From: Bradyrhizobium hereditatis
GTDB lineage: Bacteria > Pseudomonadota > Alphaproteobacteria > Rhizobiales > Xanthobacteraceae
Assembly (NCBI RefSeq): GCF_020329435.1
Contig: NZ_JAGKJK010000001.1
Location: forward strand, 868,001 to 932,000
Direction: 5' to 3'
DNA length: 64,000 bases
Position 1 is the first letter of the stretch; every line of letters starts with the position of its first letter. Both the position numbers and the translations under genes were made by a program. This document shows, one piece after another, positions 19,494 to 28,052 of the stretch. Below the pieces are notes generated by a model, which worked only from the letters and a program-made list of their open reading frames with translations, was not told the origin of the DNA and searched no databases.

Positions 19494-20450
19494 TCATTGC
19501 ACGCGGCGCGCGGCCTTCGCATTGAGCGCTTCCATCCGGGCGAGCCAGAATGCGCTTGCGGTGCCGAACACGTTGTAGCCGACATGGGTTGAAACCTTGA
19601 TCCGATCAAGGATCGATAGATCAGTCACGGTTTCAAGGCGATGGCTGCGCGGATCGTAGACGATCAGCTTCAGCGATTGGTCGAGGATGTAGCGCGATAC
19701 GGTGTGCTTGGGATCGTTGCCGTGCTCCTCGCACAAGAGCACGCTGTCGCCCTGCATCAGCCGCGCGCCGCCCTTCATGGCCTCGATCTCGACGCCTTCG
19801 ACGTCGAGCTTGATTAGATATTTGCCGCCGGGCGCGATCTTGCCGTCGTCCAGGAGGTTATCCAGCGCGATGACCGGCACCTCCTCGCCGCCGGACTGGT
19901 CGCCGGCGATGCTGAAGGCCTCATGCTTGGTGCCTGATAGCCGCGCGGTGCCGCGCGCAGCACCAATTGCGCATTTCATGGTCTCGAAGCGATTGCCGTT
20001 GATGCGAGCGTTGTTGGCGAGCTTTGGATAGTTCTGCCCCGATGGCTCGATCGCGATCGCCTTGTGCGATCCGAATGGCTTGCTCGACACCAGAACCGAC
20101 CAGTAGCCGTAATTGGCGCCGCAATCGAGCAGCGTGTAGTCAACATCGGCGGAATCCTGGAACAGCAGCTCCAGTTCATCCTCGTAATGGAAGCTGCGAT
20201 TGAGCAGCTTGCTCCAATAGCCATCGCCATAGGGAAATTCGAACACTGCATCGTCGTTGAGTTTGACCTGGATACCGCGCTCCGGCAGCGTCGTGCGCAA
20301 CAGGTTGGCGCACATGTTGTAGCCACGATGCGAAAAGTTCGACGCCACCTTCGAGCCCAACACCAGCGCGAGGGCGGCCAAGCGCTCCCACGCGTTCGCA
20401 CCTTCGAGTGCGCCCGATGCCCGGTCGAACTGGATGGGCGCCTGCGCCAT
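19494..20450 (-). CDS. FkbM family methyltransferase inside the nuo operon
   Basis: 318 residues, SAM-dependent O-methyltransferase of the FkbM type. Motif I is LLDCGANYGYWSVLV at about 107-121; the hallmark YLIKLDVEGVEIEAMKG lies further on, then LLCEEHGND. FkbM proteins methylate hydroxyl groups of polyketides, glycans or lipids; nothing here points to a substrate. ATG 20450 overlaps the nuoD stop by one base (TGATG), so it is translationally coupled to nuoD, and nuoE follows by 12 bases. There is no base-composition break or flanking repeat. It is not related to NDUFAF7, the methyltransferase that modifies the NuoD homologue in mitochondria, as far as motifs show. Confidence 0.85.
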   Translation of the reverse strand: MAQAPIQFDRASGALEGANAWERLAALALVLGSKVASNFSHRGYNMCANLLRTTLPERGIQVKLNDDAVFEFPYGDGYWSKLLNRSFHYEDELELLFQDSADVDYTLLDCGANYGYWSVLVSSKPFGSHKAIAIEPSGQNYPKLANNARINGNRFETMKCAIGAARGTARLSGTKHEAFSIAGDQSGGEEVPVIALDNLLDDGKIAPGGKYLIKLDVEGVEIEAMKGGARLMQGDSVLLCEEHGNDPKHTVSRYILDQSLKLIVYDPRSHRLETVTDLSILDRIKVSTHVGYNVFGTASAFWLARMEALNAKAARRVQ

Positions 20451-21640
20451 CACCGATCGACCTCTCCGAACACGATGTCGAGCGAGCCGAGGATGGCCGA
20501 GACGTCGGCGAGCAGATGGCCCTTGCAGATGTGATGCATCGCCTGCAGGTGCGCAAAGCCCGGCGCGCGGATCTTGCACTTGTAGGGCCTGTTGCTGCCG
20601 TCGGAGACCAAATAGACGCCGAATTCGCCCTTCGGCGCTTCCACCGCGGCGTAGACCTCGCCGGCCGGCACGTGCACGCCTTCGGTGTACAGCTTGAAGT
20701 GATGGATCAGGGCTTCCATCGAGCGCTTCATCTCGCCGCGACGGGGCGGTGCGATCTTATTGTCCTCGACCACGACGGGCCCCTGCCCGTCAGGTGCTCT
20801 AAGCTTCTGGATGCACTGCTTCATGATGCGCACCGACTGGCGCATCTCTTCCATGCGGATCAGGTAGCGGTCGTAGCAGTCGCCGTTCTTGCCGATCGGG
20901 ATGTCGAAATCCATCTCGGCATAGCACTCATAGGGTTGCGCCTTGCGCAGATCCCAGGCCGCGCCCGAGCCACGCACCATCACGCCCGAAAAGCCCCACT
21001 CCCAGGCTTCTTTCAGCGAGACGACACCGATATCGACGTTGCGCTGCTTGAAGATGCGGTTGCCGGTCAGGAGCGTATCGAGATCGGCGACGACCTGCAG
21101 GAACGGATCGCACCAGGCCTCGATATCGTCGATCAGTTTTGGCGGCAGGTCCTGATGCACGCCGCCCACGCGGAAATAGGCCGCATGCATGCGCGAGCCG
21201 GAGGCGCGTTCATAGAACACCATCAGCTTTTCGCGCTCCTCGAATCCCCACAGCGGCGGGGTGAGCGCGCCGACGTCCATTGCCTGCGTGGTGACGTTGA
21301 GCAGATGCGACAGGATGCGGCCGATCTCGCAGTAGAGCACGCGGATCAACTGGCCGCGGCGCGGCACCGCGATACCGAGCAGCTTTTCCGCCGCCAGGCA
21401 GAACGCGTGCTCCTGGTTCATCGGCGCGACGTAATCGAGCCGGTCGAAATACGGAATCGCCTGCAAATAGGTCTTGTGCTCGATCAGCTTCTCGGTGCCG
21501 CGGTGAAGCAGACCGATGTGTGGATCGACGCGCTCCACCACTTCGCCGTCCAGCTCAAGAACGAGACGAAGCACACCGTGCGCCGCAGGATGCTGCGGTC
21601 CAAAATTAATGGTGAAGTTGCGCAGGTTCTGTTCATTCAT
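20450..21640 (-). CDS. nuoD: NADH-quinone oxidoreductase subunit D
   Basis: The 49-kDa quinone-site subunit, 396 residues, evolved from the NiFe-hydrogenase large subunit. Blocks include [22 protein letters not shown] (the quinone-binding His loop), [15 protein letters not shown] and the C-terminal DIVFGEVDR. It is a separate gene from nuoC (gap 5 bases), unlike the fused form in enterobacteria. Its stop overlaps an FkbM methyltransferase start. Confidence 0.96.
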   Translation of the reverse strand: MNEQNLRNFTINFGPQHPAAHGVLRLVLELDGEVVERVDPHIGLLHRGTEKLIEHKTYLQAIPYFDRLDYVAPMNQEHAFCLAAEKLLGIAVPRRGQLIRVLYCEIGRILSHLLNVTTQAMDVGALTPPLWGFEEREKLMVFYERASGSRMHAAYFRVGGVHQDLPPKLIDDIEAWCDPFLQVVADLDTLLTGNRIFKQRNVDIGVVSLKEAWEWGFSGVMVRGSGAAWDLRKAQPYECYAEMDFDIPIGKNGDCYDRYLIRMEEMRQSVRIMKQCIQKLRAPDGQGPVVVEDNKIAPPRRGEMKRSMEALIHHFKLYTEGVHVPAGEVYAAVEAPKGEFGVYLVSDGSNRPYKCKIRAPGFAHLQAMHHICKGHLLADVSAILGSLDIVFGEVDR

Positions 21641-21645
21641 GATCG

Positions 21646-22257
21646 TCAGGCCTTCGGCTCAGCCTTCTCATCGCCGGGCAGCGGATAGTCCGCGCCTTCC
21701 CACGGCGAAAGGAAATCGAATTTGCGGAATTCCTGATTGAGGCGGACGGGCTCGTAGAGCACCCGCTTCTCCTGGTCGTCATAGCGGACCTCGACGAAGC
21801 CGGTGAGCGGAAAATCCTTGCGCAGTGGATGGCCGTCGAAGCCGTAATCGGTCAGCAGCCGGCGCATGTCGGGATGGCCGGTGAAGATCACGCCGTAGAG
21901 GTCGTAGGTTTCCCGCTCGAACCAGTCGGCGCCGGGAAACACCTCGATGATCGAGGGCACCTGCGTGGTCTCGTCGGCCTCGGCGCGGACGCGAATGCGC
22001 TCGTTCAGGGTCGGCGACAGCAGGTGATAGACCACGTCGAAACGCTTCTCGCGGCTGGGGTAGTCGACAGCGGTGACGTCGGTAATGTTGACGAAGCGCA
22101 GCGCCGGATCGTCACGCAGGTGCTTCATCACCTCGACGATCTTCGCCACGTCGACCGTAATGGTGAGCTGATTGAACGCGACCGCATGCGCCGTGGCTGC
22201 GCCCGGAAGCGCGCTAACAATCGTCTGCCCAAGGGCCTCGAGCTTGCCGTCATCCAT
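21646..22257 (-). CDS. nuoC: NADH-quinone oxidoreductase subunit C
   Basis: The 30-kDa peripheral-arm subunit, 203 residues. The signature [37 protein letters not shown] is split here as [15 protein letters not shown] and [19 protein letters not shown], and [12 protein letters not shown] follows. It docks with NuoB and NuoD next to the quinone chamber. It begins 11 bases after nuoB. Confidence 0.95.
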   Translation of the reverse strand: MDDGKLEALGQTIVSALPGAATAHAVAFNQLTITVDVAKIVEVMKHLRDDPALRFVNITDVTAVDYPSREKRFDVVYHLLSPTLNERIRVRAEADETTQVPSIIEVFPGADWFERETYDLYGVIFTGHPDMRRLLTDYGFDGHPLRKDFPLTGFVEVRYDDQEKRVLYEPVRLNQEFRKFDFLSPWEGADYPLPGDEKAEPKA

Positions 22258-22268
22258 TACCTAAAACC

Positions 22269-22859
22269 TTAGCGTTCGATAGTCCCGATGCGGCGGATCT
22301 TCTTCTGCAGCAGCAGAACGCCGTAAAGCAACGCCTCCGCCGTCGGCGGGCATCCGGGCACGTAGATGTCGATCGGCACGATGCGGTCGCAGCCGCGCAC
22401 GACCGAGTAGGAATAGTGATAATAGCCGCCGCCGTTGGCGCACGACCCCATCGAGATCACGTAGCGCGGCTCGGGCATCTGATCGTAGACCTTGCGCAGC
22501 GCCGGCGCCATCTTGTTGGTTAGCGTGCCCGCCACGATCATCACATCGGACTGCCGCGGCGAGGCGCGCGGTGCAAAGCCGAAGCGCTCGACGTCATAAC
22601 GCGGCATCGACACCTGCATCATCTCGACCGCGCAGCAGGCGAGACCGAACGTCATCCACATCAAGGAGCCCGTGCGCGCCCAGGTGATCAGATCATCGGC
22701 GGCGGCGACAAAGAAGCCCTTGTCGGACAGCTCGTGATTGACCTCGAGGAAGAACGGGTCATTGGCCCCGACCGGCTTGCCGGTCGAAGGATCGAGAATG
22801 CCCTTCGGCGCCTGCGCGATATCAGGCGAAGAGCCGATTATTCTCTCGCTCAATCCCAT
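22269..22859 (-). CDS. nuoB: NADH-quinone oxidoreductase subunit B
   Basis: Carries cluster N2, the last iron-sulfur centre before quinone, 196 residues. The cluster ligands are the adjacent Cys75-Cys76 ([11 protein letters not shown]), GSCANGGG and [12 protein letters not shown] 22859 has a GAAAGG Shine-Dalgarno and overlaps the nuoA end by 10 bases; an in-frame ATG at 22880 would add seven basic residues but has no ribosome-binding site. Confidence 0.95.
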   Translation of the reverse strand: MGLSERIIGSSPDIAQAPKGILDPSTGKPVGANDPFFLEVNHELSDKGFFVAAADDLITWARTGSLMWMTFGLACCAVEMMQVSMPRYDVERFGFAPRASPRQSDVMIVAGTLTNKMAPALRKVYDQMPEPRYVISMGSCANGGGYYHYSYSVVRGCDRIVPIDIYVPGCPPTAEALLYGVLLLQKKIRRIGTIER

Positions 22860-23215
22860 TCGAGCGCGCCTTTCTTCCATTCATAAGCAAAGCCGACCGT
22901 GAGGACAGCGAGGAACACCATCATCGACCAGAAGCCGGTGGCCCCTAACTTGCCGAACGCGACCGCCCACGGGAACAAGAACGCCACTTCGAGGTCGAAG
23001 ATGATGAAGAGGATCGCAACCAGGTAGAAGCGCACGTCGAACTTCATACGGGCGTCGTCGAATGCGTTGAATCCGCATTCATAGGCGGAGAGCTTCTCCG
23101 GGTCCGGCTGCTGGAACGCGACCAGGAACGGCGCAATCAGGAGCGCCAGACCGATCAGGCTCGCCACCCCGACAAACACGACAAGTGGAAGGTAATTTTG
23201 CAGGATGCCGTTCAT
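22850..23215 (-). CDS. nuoA: NADH-quinone oxidoreductase subunit A
   Basis: First gene of the nuo operon, 121 residues, three transmembrane helices. The cytoplasmic loop with the conserved [23 protein letters not shown] stretch (written here in parts: KLSAYECGF, then [12 protein letters not shown]) lies between helices one and two and lines the quinone site. The 199 bases upstream (23216-23414) separate it from the MarR gene on the same strand and must hold the operon promoter; I see no clear -35/-10 pair there. Confidence 0.95.
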   Translation of the reverse strand: MNGILQNYLPLVVFVGVASLIGLALLIAPFLVAFQQPDPEKLSAYECGFNAFDDARMKFDVRFYLVAILFIIFDLEVAFLFPWAVAFGKLGATGFWSMMVFLAVLTVGFAYEWKKGALEWD

Positions 23216-23414
23216 CGGCGGTGCCTTTTCCTGCGGATTTCGACCGCAGATTCGTTGATTGGAATTATTCTTGCCTTAGCGCAGCGCAACAGAGGGCGCA
23301 AGACGAGCCCTCCTGACGCCTCGGCCTGCCCCCGATGCGTCGGCAGAACACCAAAAAGTGTTGCGTTCCTGCCTCTCCTGACCAACGCCTGCCGGCCAGC
23401 ATAGTGCCCCAACT

Positions 23415-23930
23415 TCAGCTCAAATGCTTCTCATCCGCAAGCATCTGGGCGGCCGTGTCCGTGAGCCGGTCGATCTGATCAAGCAACACCGCCAGCTCGT
23501 CCTTGCTGAGCTGTTCCAGAAGGCGCTGGTTGCGCTCCTGAGCGCCGGCCACAATGGCGTCATGGGCGGCCAGCCCCGCCTTGGTGAGGCAAACCAGCGT
23601 CTCGCGATTGTCCCGCGGATTGACCTCCCTGGCGACCAGCTTGCGCGCGACCAGTTCCGCCAGCGCGCGGCTGATCTGGCCCTTGTCCATGCCGACCGCC
23701 TCCGCGAGGCGGATCACGCTCATCGGTGGCCGCCGCCCGAGCGAGGCCACCAGGCCGAATTCCACCGAGGACAGCCCCGTCAGCCGCTTGTAACGCAGGA
23801 TCGCGCCGCGCTTGAGTAGGTTCGCCAGCACCATCAGTCGCGATGACATCATCGCGGTGATCGGCGCCAGCTCCGCGGCATCATCTGACGGAGGCGAAGG
23901 CGTGGTCTGCTTTCCCAGCTTCCGGCTCAT
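23415..23930 (-). CDS. MarR family transcriptional regulator
   Basis: 171 residues, winged-helix repressor or activator that typically responds to aromatic compounds. The DNA-binding region is visible as MSVIRLAEAVGMDKGQISRALAELVARKLVAREVNPRDNRE (in pieces: RLAEAVGMDKGQISRALAEL is the recognition helix, NPRDNRE the wing). ATG 23930 has an AGAGG Shine-Dalgarno 7 bases upstream; an ATG at 24029 would add 33 unlikely residues. It is divergent from a wrecked Rieske dioxygenase gene starting at 24115, so it probably once controlled that gene. Confidence 0.88.
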   Translation of the reverse strand: MSRKLGKQTTPSPPSDDAAELAPITAMMSSRLMVLANLLKRGAILRYKRLTGLSSVEFGLVASLGRRPPMSVIRLAEAVGMDKGQISRALAELVARKLVAREVNPRDNRETLVCLTKAGLAAHDAIVAGAQERNQRLLEQLSKDELAVLLDQIDRLTDTAAQMLADEKHLS

Positions 23931-24000
23931 TTGCAAACCTCTGCCAACAAAGCGGGGCGGTGCCAAGAGCATCGCGCACGCCCGCAGATAAGACGCTCGA

Positions 24001-24045
24001 ATAGCGCTATCGGATAAGCCAATCGACAAATCGTTGACACTGTCA
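24001..24045. promoter_or_regulatory. candidate MarR operator / divergent promoter region
   Basis: Two short palindromes lie between the MarR gene and the dioxygenase remnant: ATAGCGCTAT at 24001-24010, and TGACA-C-TGTCA at 24035-24045. The second overlaps a TTGACA hexamer (24034-24039) that could be the -35 element for the rightward transcript, which is where a MarR repressor would be expected to bind. I found no good -10 at 17 bases. Location and symmetry are seen; function is inferred. Confidence 0.45.
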
Positions 24046-24114
24046 TCGATCCTGCTTTCACTGATTGGAATAATTCAACGACCGCGGCGGCAATGCCGTG
24101 GCGGGAGGAGACGG

Positions 24115-24509
24115 ATGACCATCACGCAGCGGGATCGCGATCTCGGGACCGGCTACGCCTTGAAGCCGCCCACGACCCGAACGGCATCTATGTCGCCGGC
24201 CGGGTGAAGAATGCAGGCGATATCGGCCGCATGCGCTCCAAGTTCAATGGCAAGTTCTGGTGGGACATGACCGAGCGGGAGCACCAGCAATTCCCCGGGG
24301 ATTACGAGGCGCAGGTCGGCCAGGGTCCGGTGACGATTCATTCGGAAGAGCATTTCGGCCAGAGCGACCGCGGCATCCTGATGATCCGGCGGATGCTGAG
24401 CGATCAGCTCGAGGCGATCGCTGCGGGGCGCGATCCGATTGGCGTTTCCTTCGAGAGAGACGCGCCGCCGGTCGAATTCGAGGCCGGCAATTTCATCCGC
24501 GACGCCTGA
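24115..24509 (+). pseudogene. remnant of a Rieske-type aromatic-ring dioxygenase alpha subunit
   Basis: ATG 24115 has a strong Shine-Dalgarno (GGGAGGAG) and opens MTITQRDRDLGTGYALKPP, but hits a stop after 30 codons. In a different frame, from about 24160 to the stop at 24507-24509, the sequence encodes a recognisable C-terminal piece of Rieske oxygenases: NGIYVAGRVKN, FWWDMTEREHQQFPGDYEAQ, GPVTIHSEEHFGQSDRG, then RRMLSDQLEAIAAGRDPIGV and a terminal EFEAGNFI. The Rieske CxH/CxxH centre and the mononuclear iron site are absent. About 300 residues of the normal protein are therefore gone, consistent with one internal deletion that also shifted frame. Family assignment rests on memory of such C-termini. 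Confidence 0.7.
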
Positions 24510-24829
24510 CGCGACAAAGCCGCACGGCCGTCGCTCCGGCTACTAATGCCGGCGCTGCTCACCGTCGTCTATGCGCTGAACTCCTCGACGGCACCATCTT
24601 CAATGTCCTGACCGAACCAGGGGTTCGCGCTCAGCGACATTATGGGCCTGCTCGCCGGCTCCGACCAACGCCGCCTGTATGTGATGTACATCACAGATGA
24701 CATCGCGAGAAACCGGCCAAAAACCGTCCGAATGAAACCATTTTGCCGAAACCGCGAAACGATCTTGAAACAGACAGGGCGTACCTCTCTCGCCAACACA
24801 GGACGTCAAAGGCGTCCGGGAGGCATCAT
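24510..24829. other. intergenic region with promoter signals for the 64-aa gene
   Basis: 320 bases between the dioxygenase remnant and the small membrane-protein gene. It contains the CRP-type palindrome at 24680-24695 and, from about 24725, an A-rich leader. No gene-like frame with a ribosome-binding site was found. Confidence 0.5.
24680..24695. promoter_or_regulatory. perfect CRP/FNR-type binding palindrome
   Basis: TGTGATGTACATCACA, a fully symmetric 16-mer matching the CRP half-site pattern TGTGA-N6-TCACA exactly. It lies 135 bases before the start of the 64-aa membrane-protein gene and points to control by a CRP/FNR-superfamily regulator. Which regulator cannot be told; it is not the FixK/FNR form TTGAT-N4-ATCAA. 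Confidence 0.6.
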
Positions 24830-25024
24830 ATGAACCATTCATTTCATTCGGCAGATCGCGCCACCCATTTGAAGATCGTGGTTGTTGCCCTGGTGGCAGG
24901 CATTGCGGTTGCGGCGTTCGGCATTTCCGCCCGGACCGGCGCGGATTACAGCCAGACCGCCCAGGTCGTGAAGGCCGGCAAGCCGGTGGTCGTCACCAGC
25001 TCGAGCACCTCGACGGTCCGTTAA
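24830..25024 (+). CDS. small single-pass membrane protein
   Basis: 64 residues. ATG 24830 follows a GGGAGG Shine-Dalgarno at 7 bases. The protein has one transmembrane helix or uncleaved signal anchor (residues about 15-33, LKIVVVALVAGIAVAAFGI) and a short periplasmic tail ending in a Ser/Thr-rich stretch. An in-frame ATG at 24743 lacks a ribosome-binding site. I recall similar small proteins in Bradyrhizobium with no known function. It is followed by a strong intrinsic terminator, so it forms its own transcription unit, probably under the CRP-type site upstream. Confidence 0.7.
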   Translation: MNHSFHSADRATHLKIVVVALVAGIAVAAFGISARTGADYSQTAQVVKAGKPVVVTSSSTSTVR

Positions 25025-25052
25025 GCGATATTGATAATACCGGAATAAAAAC

Positions 25053-25076
25053 GGCCGCCTTCAGGGCGGCCTTTTT
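25053..25076 (+). terminator. intrinsic terminator
   Basis: Stem GGCCGCC (25053-25059) pairs with GGCGGCC (25065-25071) around a 5-base loop, followed by five T. It ends the small membrane-protein transcript. Since tRNA-Asp is transcribed from the other strand, it also lies 44 bases beyond the tRNA 3' end. Confidence 0.85.
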
Positions 25077-25120
25077 GTTTGCAGCGGTTTCGGAGACCAG
25101 CACTAAGCCATTGATAAAAA

Positions 25121-25197
25121 TGGCGCGAGAGACGGGACTCGAACCCGCGGCCTCCGCCGTGACAGGGCGGCGCTCTAACCAACTGAGCTACTCCCGC
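25121..25197 (-). tRNA. tRNA-Asp (GTC)
   Basis: 77 nucleotides including an encoded CCA. The acceptor GCGGGAG pairs with CTCTCGC with one G-U pair, the D-arm is AGCTCAGTTGGTTAGAGC, the anticodon loop is CTGTCAC giving GTC, and the T-arm holds GGTTCGAGTCC. Confidence 0.97.
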
Positions 25198-25515
25198 GGA
25201 TGCCGTATCATATCCTGATCCGCGCAGAACCGAGGGCATAAAGGCCTGCTTCCGCTTAGTCAAGGACGTTGCGAATGTCCGCGTCAAATGGGTATTTTTG
25301 CGATTACGGTACGAATAGTCGCCTGTTTTCGGGCAAAACTGCGTAGGTAGCAATCGGTCGAATCGTTTAACGCCTGCACTATCCGGGTTTCTTGAAACCC
25401 TCCGCGCTCCCGTCGCAGCGGATCTTTGGGTTTCCCGTCACCTCCGACGCATTTTCCGGCGCCGGCATTCACAAACGCGCTCAAAAGTCATTGCAAGCAA
25501 CGAGGAGGGCCAGAC
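25198..25515. other. intergenic spacer upstream of the HU-like gene
   Basis: 318 bases. The only promoter-like pair I find is TTGCGA (25269-25274) and TATTTT (25293-25298) with an 18-base spacer, a weak match. Nothing else stands out until the GAGGAGG Shine-Dalgarno of the next gene. Confidence 0.35.
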
Positions 25516-25815
25516 ATGGCAAAGAAGGCAGCGGCTCCAGCCACCATCACACTCAAGCATCTGGCAGCGGCTCTTGCCGAGGAACATGAACTGTCGAAGA
25601 AAGCCGCCGAGGCGCTTCTGACCGACATGGTCGCCAAGATCACCAAACACCTCAAGAAGGGCGACCGGATCCGCATCGTCGGGCTCGGCATCCTCCAGGT
25701 CCGCAAGCGTGCCGCCCGCATCGGCCGCAACCCGGCGACCGGGGAACCGATCCAGATCAAGGCCAGCAAGAAGGTCGCCTTCCGGGCAGTCAAGGAGCTC
25801 AAGGAAGCCATTTGA
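25516..25815 (+). CDS. HU family DNA-binding protein
   Basis: 99 residues; a histone-like dimeric DNA-bending protein. The family signature is at the C-terminal half: GDRIRIVGLGILQVRKRAARIGRNPATGEPIQI split as GLGILQVRKRAARIGRNP and TGEPIQIKASKKVAFRAVKEL. The proline that intercalates into DNA is in GRNPATGE. A basic, alanine-rich N-terminus (MAKKAAAPATITLKHL) replaces the usual MNKSEL start. ATG 25516 follows GAGGAGG. It belongs to a divergent HU branch, distinct from the hupB that often follows lon. Confidence 0.9.
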   Translation: MAKKAAAPATITLKHLAAALAEEHELSKKAAEALLTDMVAKITKHLKKGDRIRIVGLGILQVRKRAARIGRNPATGEPIQIKASKKVAFRAVKELKEAI

Positions 25816-25930
25816 GGCTTCACCTGACGTTTGCCTTGGCGGCCACCAGAAGTGCGCCATTTCCGGCGGGGACCCGGAATGGCCTTTTCTGTTATAGAGC
25901 CTTCCTGTCGCTCATCTTTTCCGGATCGTC

Positions 25931-27187
25931 ATGTCCCCTTCTTCCCTCGCCTTCACCCACGACGTCACCGAGCGCTTGCTGCGCTATGTCGTGATCGACA
26001 CCCAGTCCGATCCGAACTCGCCGACCTGCCCCTCCACTGAGAAGCAGAAAAATCTCGGCCGCCTGCTGGCGTCCGAGTTGCAGGCGATGGGGCTCAAGGA
26101 CGCCCATCTCGACGAGCACGGCTATGTCTACGCGACCATTCCCGCCAACACCGACAAAAAGGTGCCGGTGATCTGCTTCTGCTCGCATATGGACACCTCG
26201 CCGGATTGCACCGGCGCCAACGTCAAGCCGCAGATCGTGAGGAATTACCAGGGCGGCGATATTGTGCTGCCGGCCGATCCCACCCAGGTGATCCGCGCCG
26301 CCGACCACCCCGCGCTCGCCGGCCAGATCGGGCATGACATCATCACGACCGATGGCACCACGCTGCTTGGCGCCGACAACAAGGCCGGCCTTGCCGAGAT
26401 CATGGATGCGGCGCGGTTCCTGGTTGAGAACCCGCAAGTCAAGCATGGCACCATCAAGATCCTGTTCACGCCCGACGAGGAGATCGGCCGCGGCGTCGAC
26501 AAGGTGGACCTGAAAAAGCTCGGCGCCGACTTCGCCTACACGATGGACGGCGAAAGCGCCGGGAATATCGAGGACGAAACCTTTTCGGCCGACGGCGCCA
26601 CCATCACCATCGAGGGCGTCTCGACCCATCCCGGTTTTGCCAAGGGCAAGATGGAGCACGCAATCAAGATCGCCGCCGCCATCATCGAGCGCCTGCCCAA
26701 GGATACCTGTTCGCCGGAAACGACGGAAGGCAAGGAAGGCTTTCTGCATCCGATCGGCATCAAGGGCGAGCTGGAAAAGGCCACCATCGGCTTCATTGTC
26801 CGCGATTTCACCAATGAGGGCCTGAAGGAAAAGGAAGCCCTGCTCGAAGGCATCGTCAAAGACGTGATGAAAGGCTATCCGCACTCGACGTGGCGGATGG
26901 AGGTCAAGCCGCAATACCGCAACATGAAAGAGGTGATCGACCGCCACCCCGAAACCGTCGACTACGCGATCGAGGCGATCAAGCGCGCCGGGCTTACGCC
27001 GGTTAGAAGCTCGATCCGCGGCGGCACCGACGGCTCGCGCCTGTCGTTCATGGGCCTGCCCTGCCCCAACATCTTCGCCGGCGAACACGCTTTCCACTCG
27101 CGCCTCGAATGGGTCAGCCGCCAGGACATGGAAAAGGCCGCCGAGACTATCGTGCATCTGACGATGATCTGGGAAGAGCGGGCATAA
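25931..27187 (+). CDS. pepT: peptidase T (tripeptidase)
   Basis: An M20-family dizinc aminotripeptidase, cytoplasmic, 418 residues, releasing the N-terminal residue of tripeptides. Metal and catalytic motifs are CSHMDTSPD near residue 80, TLLGADNKAG (bridging Asp), FTPDEEIGRG (catalytic and ligand Glu), and the C-terminal EHAFHSRLEWVS with its His ligand. The lid domain follows residue 210 or so. ATG 25931 gives the normal size. The gene stands alone, 115 bases after the HU-like gene. Confidence 0.92.
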   Translation: MSPSSLAFTHDVTERLLRYVVIDTQSDPNSPTCPSTEKQKNLGRLLASELQAMGLKDAHLDEHGYVYATIPANTDKKVPVICFCSHMDTSPDCTGANVKPQIVRNYQGGDIVLPADPTQVIRAADHPALAGQIGHDIITTDGTTLLGADNKAGLAEIMDAARFLVENPQVKHGTIKILFTPDEEIGRGVDKVDLKKLGADFAYTMDGESAGNIEDETFSADGATITIEGVSTHPGFAKGKMEHAIKIAAAIIERLPKDTCSPETTEGKEGFLHPIGIKGELEKATIGFIVRDFTNEGLKEKEALLEGIVKDVMKGYPHSTWRMEVKPQYRNMKEVIDRHPETVDYAIEAIKRAGLTPVRSSIRGGTDGSRLSFMGLPCPNIFAGEHAFHSRLEWVSRQDMEKAAETIVHLTMIWEERA

Positions 27188-27256
27188 TCAGACCGAAAGA
27201 CGTAGCTTCGATAGCGGCCGTCAGTGTAGTTTTTGCGTGGAAACGAGGAAGTCTAC

Positions 27257-27634
27257 ATGCGGTTGTCAAAACTCGCCGCTTGCACGCTTATCGTCGGAGC
27301 CACAGGCTCAATGTCCGCGCCTTCAGCGCTGGCCGCTTCTGACTGTCCAATATTGGTCGAACTGGCGGACTGGGGCGAGAACCCCACCGGCGACGTCAGC
27401 GTCGCGTCCGGGCAAAGTTGCCAGTTTTCGATCAAGATGCGCGGCACGGTGAGTAGCTCGGAGATTCAGCAAAAGCCGGCACGCGGCAAATTGAAAAAGC
27501 TCAACGCAACTACTTACGAATACAAGGCGAAGGCTAGATACAAAGGAAGCGATACGTTTGCCATCAAAGCAACAGGTCAGGGACCGACGGCTTCTGGCAC
27601 GTCGGTGATCACCGTGCACGCGACGATCAAGTAG
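27257..27634 (+). CDS. small secreted Ig-like domain protein
   Basis: 125 residues, with a Sec signal peptide of about 26 residues ending SALAAS. The rest has two cysteines (one shortly after cleavage, one in SGQSCQFSI) that could form a disulfide, and a beta-strand pattern with KKLNATTYEYKAKARYKGSDTFAIKATG, which resembles bacterial Ig-like or cadherin-like domains. ATG 27257 follows GAGGAAG. I do not recognise a named family. Periplasmic or extracellular location is likely. Confidence 0.75.
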   Translation: MRLSKLAACTLIVGATGSMSAPSALAASDCPILVELADWGENPTGDVSVASGQSCQFSIKMRGTVSSSEIQQKPARGKLKKLNATTYEYKAKARYKGSDTFAIKATGQGPTASGTSVITVHATIK

Positions 27635-27685
27635 AGTTCCTTGCGTGCATTGCATCGCAGACGCGCTGCCGTCCAACAAGCCAAC

Positions 27686-27883
27686 CTACGGCAGCGATCC
27701 TCGCAAGCCCACGACACCAGTATTCGGGGTGACTTGGCTACCGTTCTCTGGGGCGGCGCGCGTGCGGACCTCACTCTGCTCGGACATAGTGATGACGCGT
27801 ACGAAGATCACGCCGAGCACAACGACCGCGATCGTAATCAGCCCGGCCCGGGCCGGAGTTGGATTTGAATTGGGTACGCGCAT
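27686..27883 (-). CDS. possible small membrane protein
   Basis: 65 residues from ATG 27883 with one strong predicted transmembrane helix (residues about 13-31, AGLITIAVVVLGVIFVRVI) followed by a polar tail. The ribosome-binding site is weak and codon bias is modest, so it may be spurious. It is the only gene-like frame in the 418 bases between the Ig-like protein and the methyltransferase. Confidence 0.4.
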   Translation of the reverse strand: MRVPNSNPTPARAGLITIAVVVLGVIFVRVITMSEQSEVRTRAAPENGSQVTPNTGVVGLRGSLP

Positions 27884-28052
27884 CACTGCTGCTACTCGTG
27901 CGCATCCGCCAGCCCGCTGCGACAAGCATCGCTGAGTCGCCCGGCGATTTGGTGGCGTGACGGTGGCGATCCGGCGTTCAATTGGAATGGGCGGCCGTCC
28001 CCGCGCTACTCTCTCCGCGTCATTGCGGCGGCACGAGGGTCGCTCGCCTTAC

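Noticed and set aside
23212..23412. A 66-codon frame upstream of nuoA
   Set aside because: Composition is Arg-rich with no hydrophobic or conserved segment, and it occupies the operon's promoter region.
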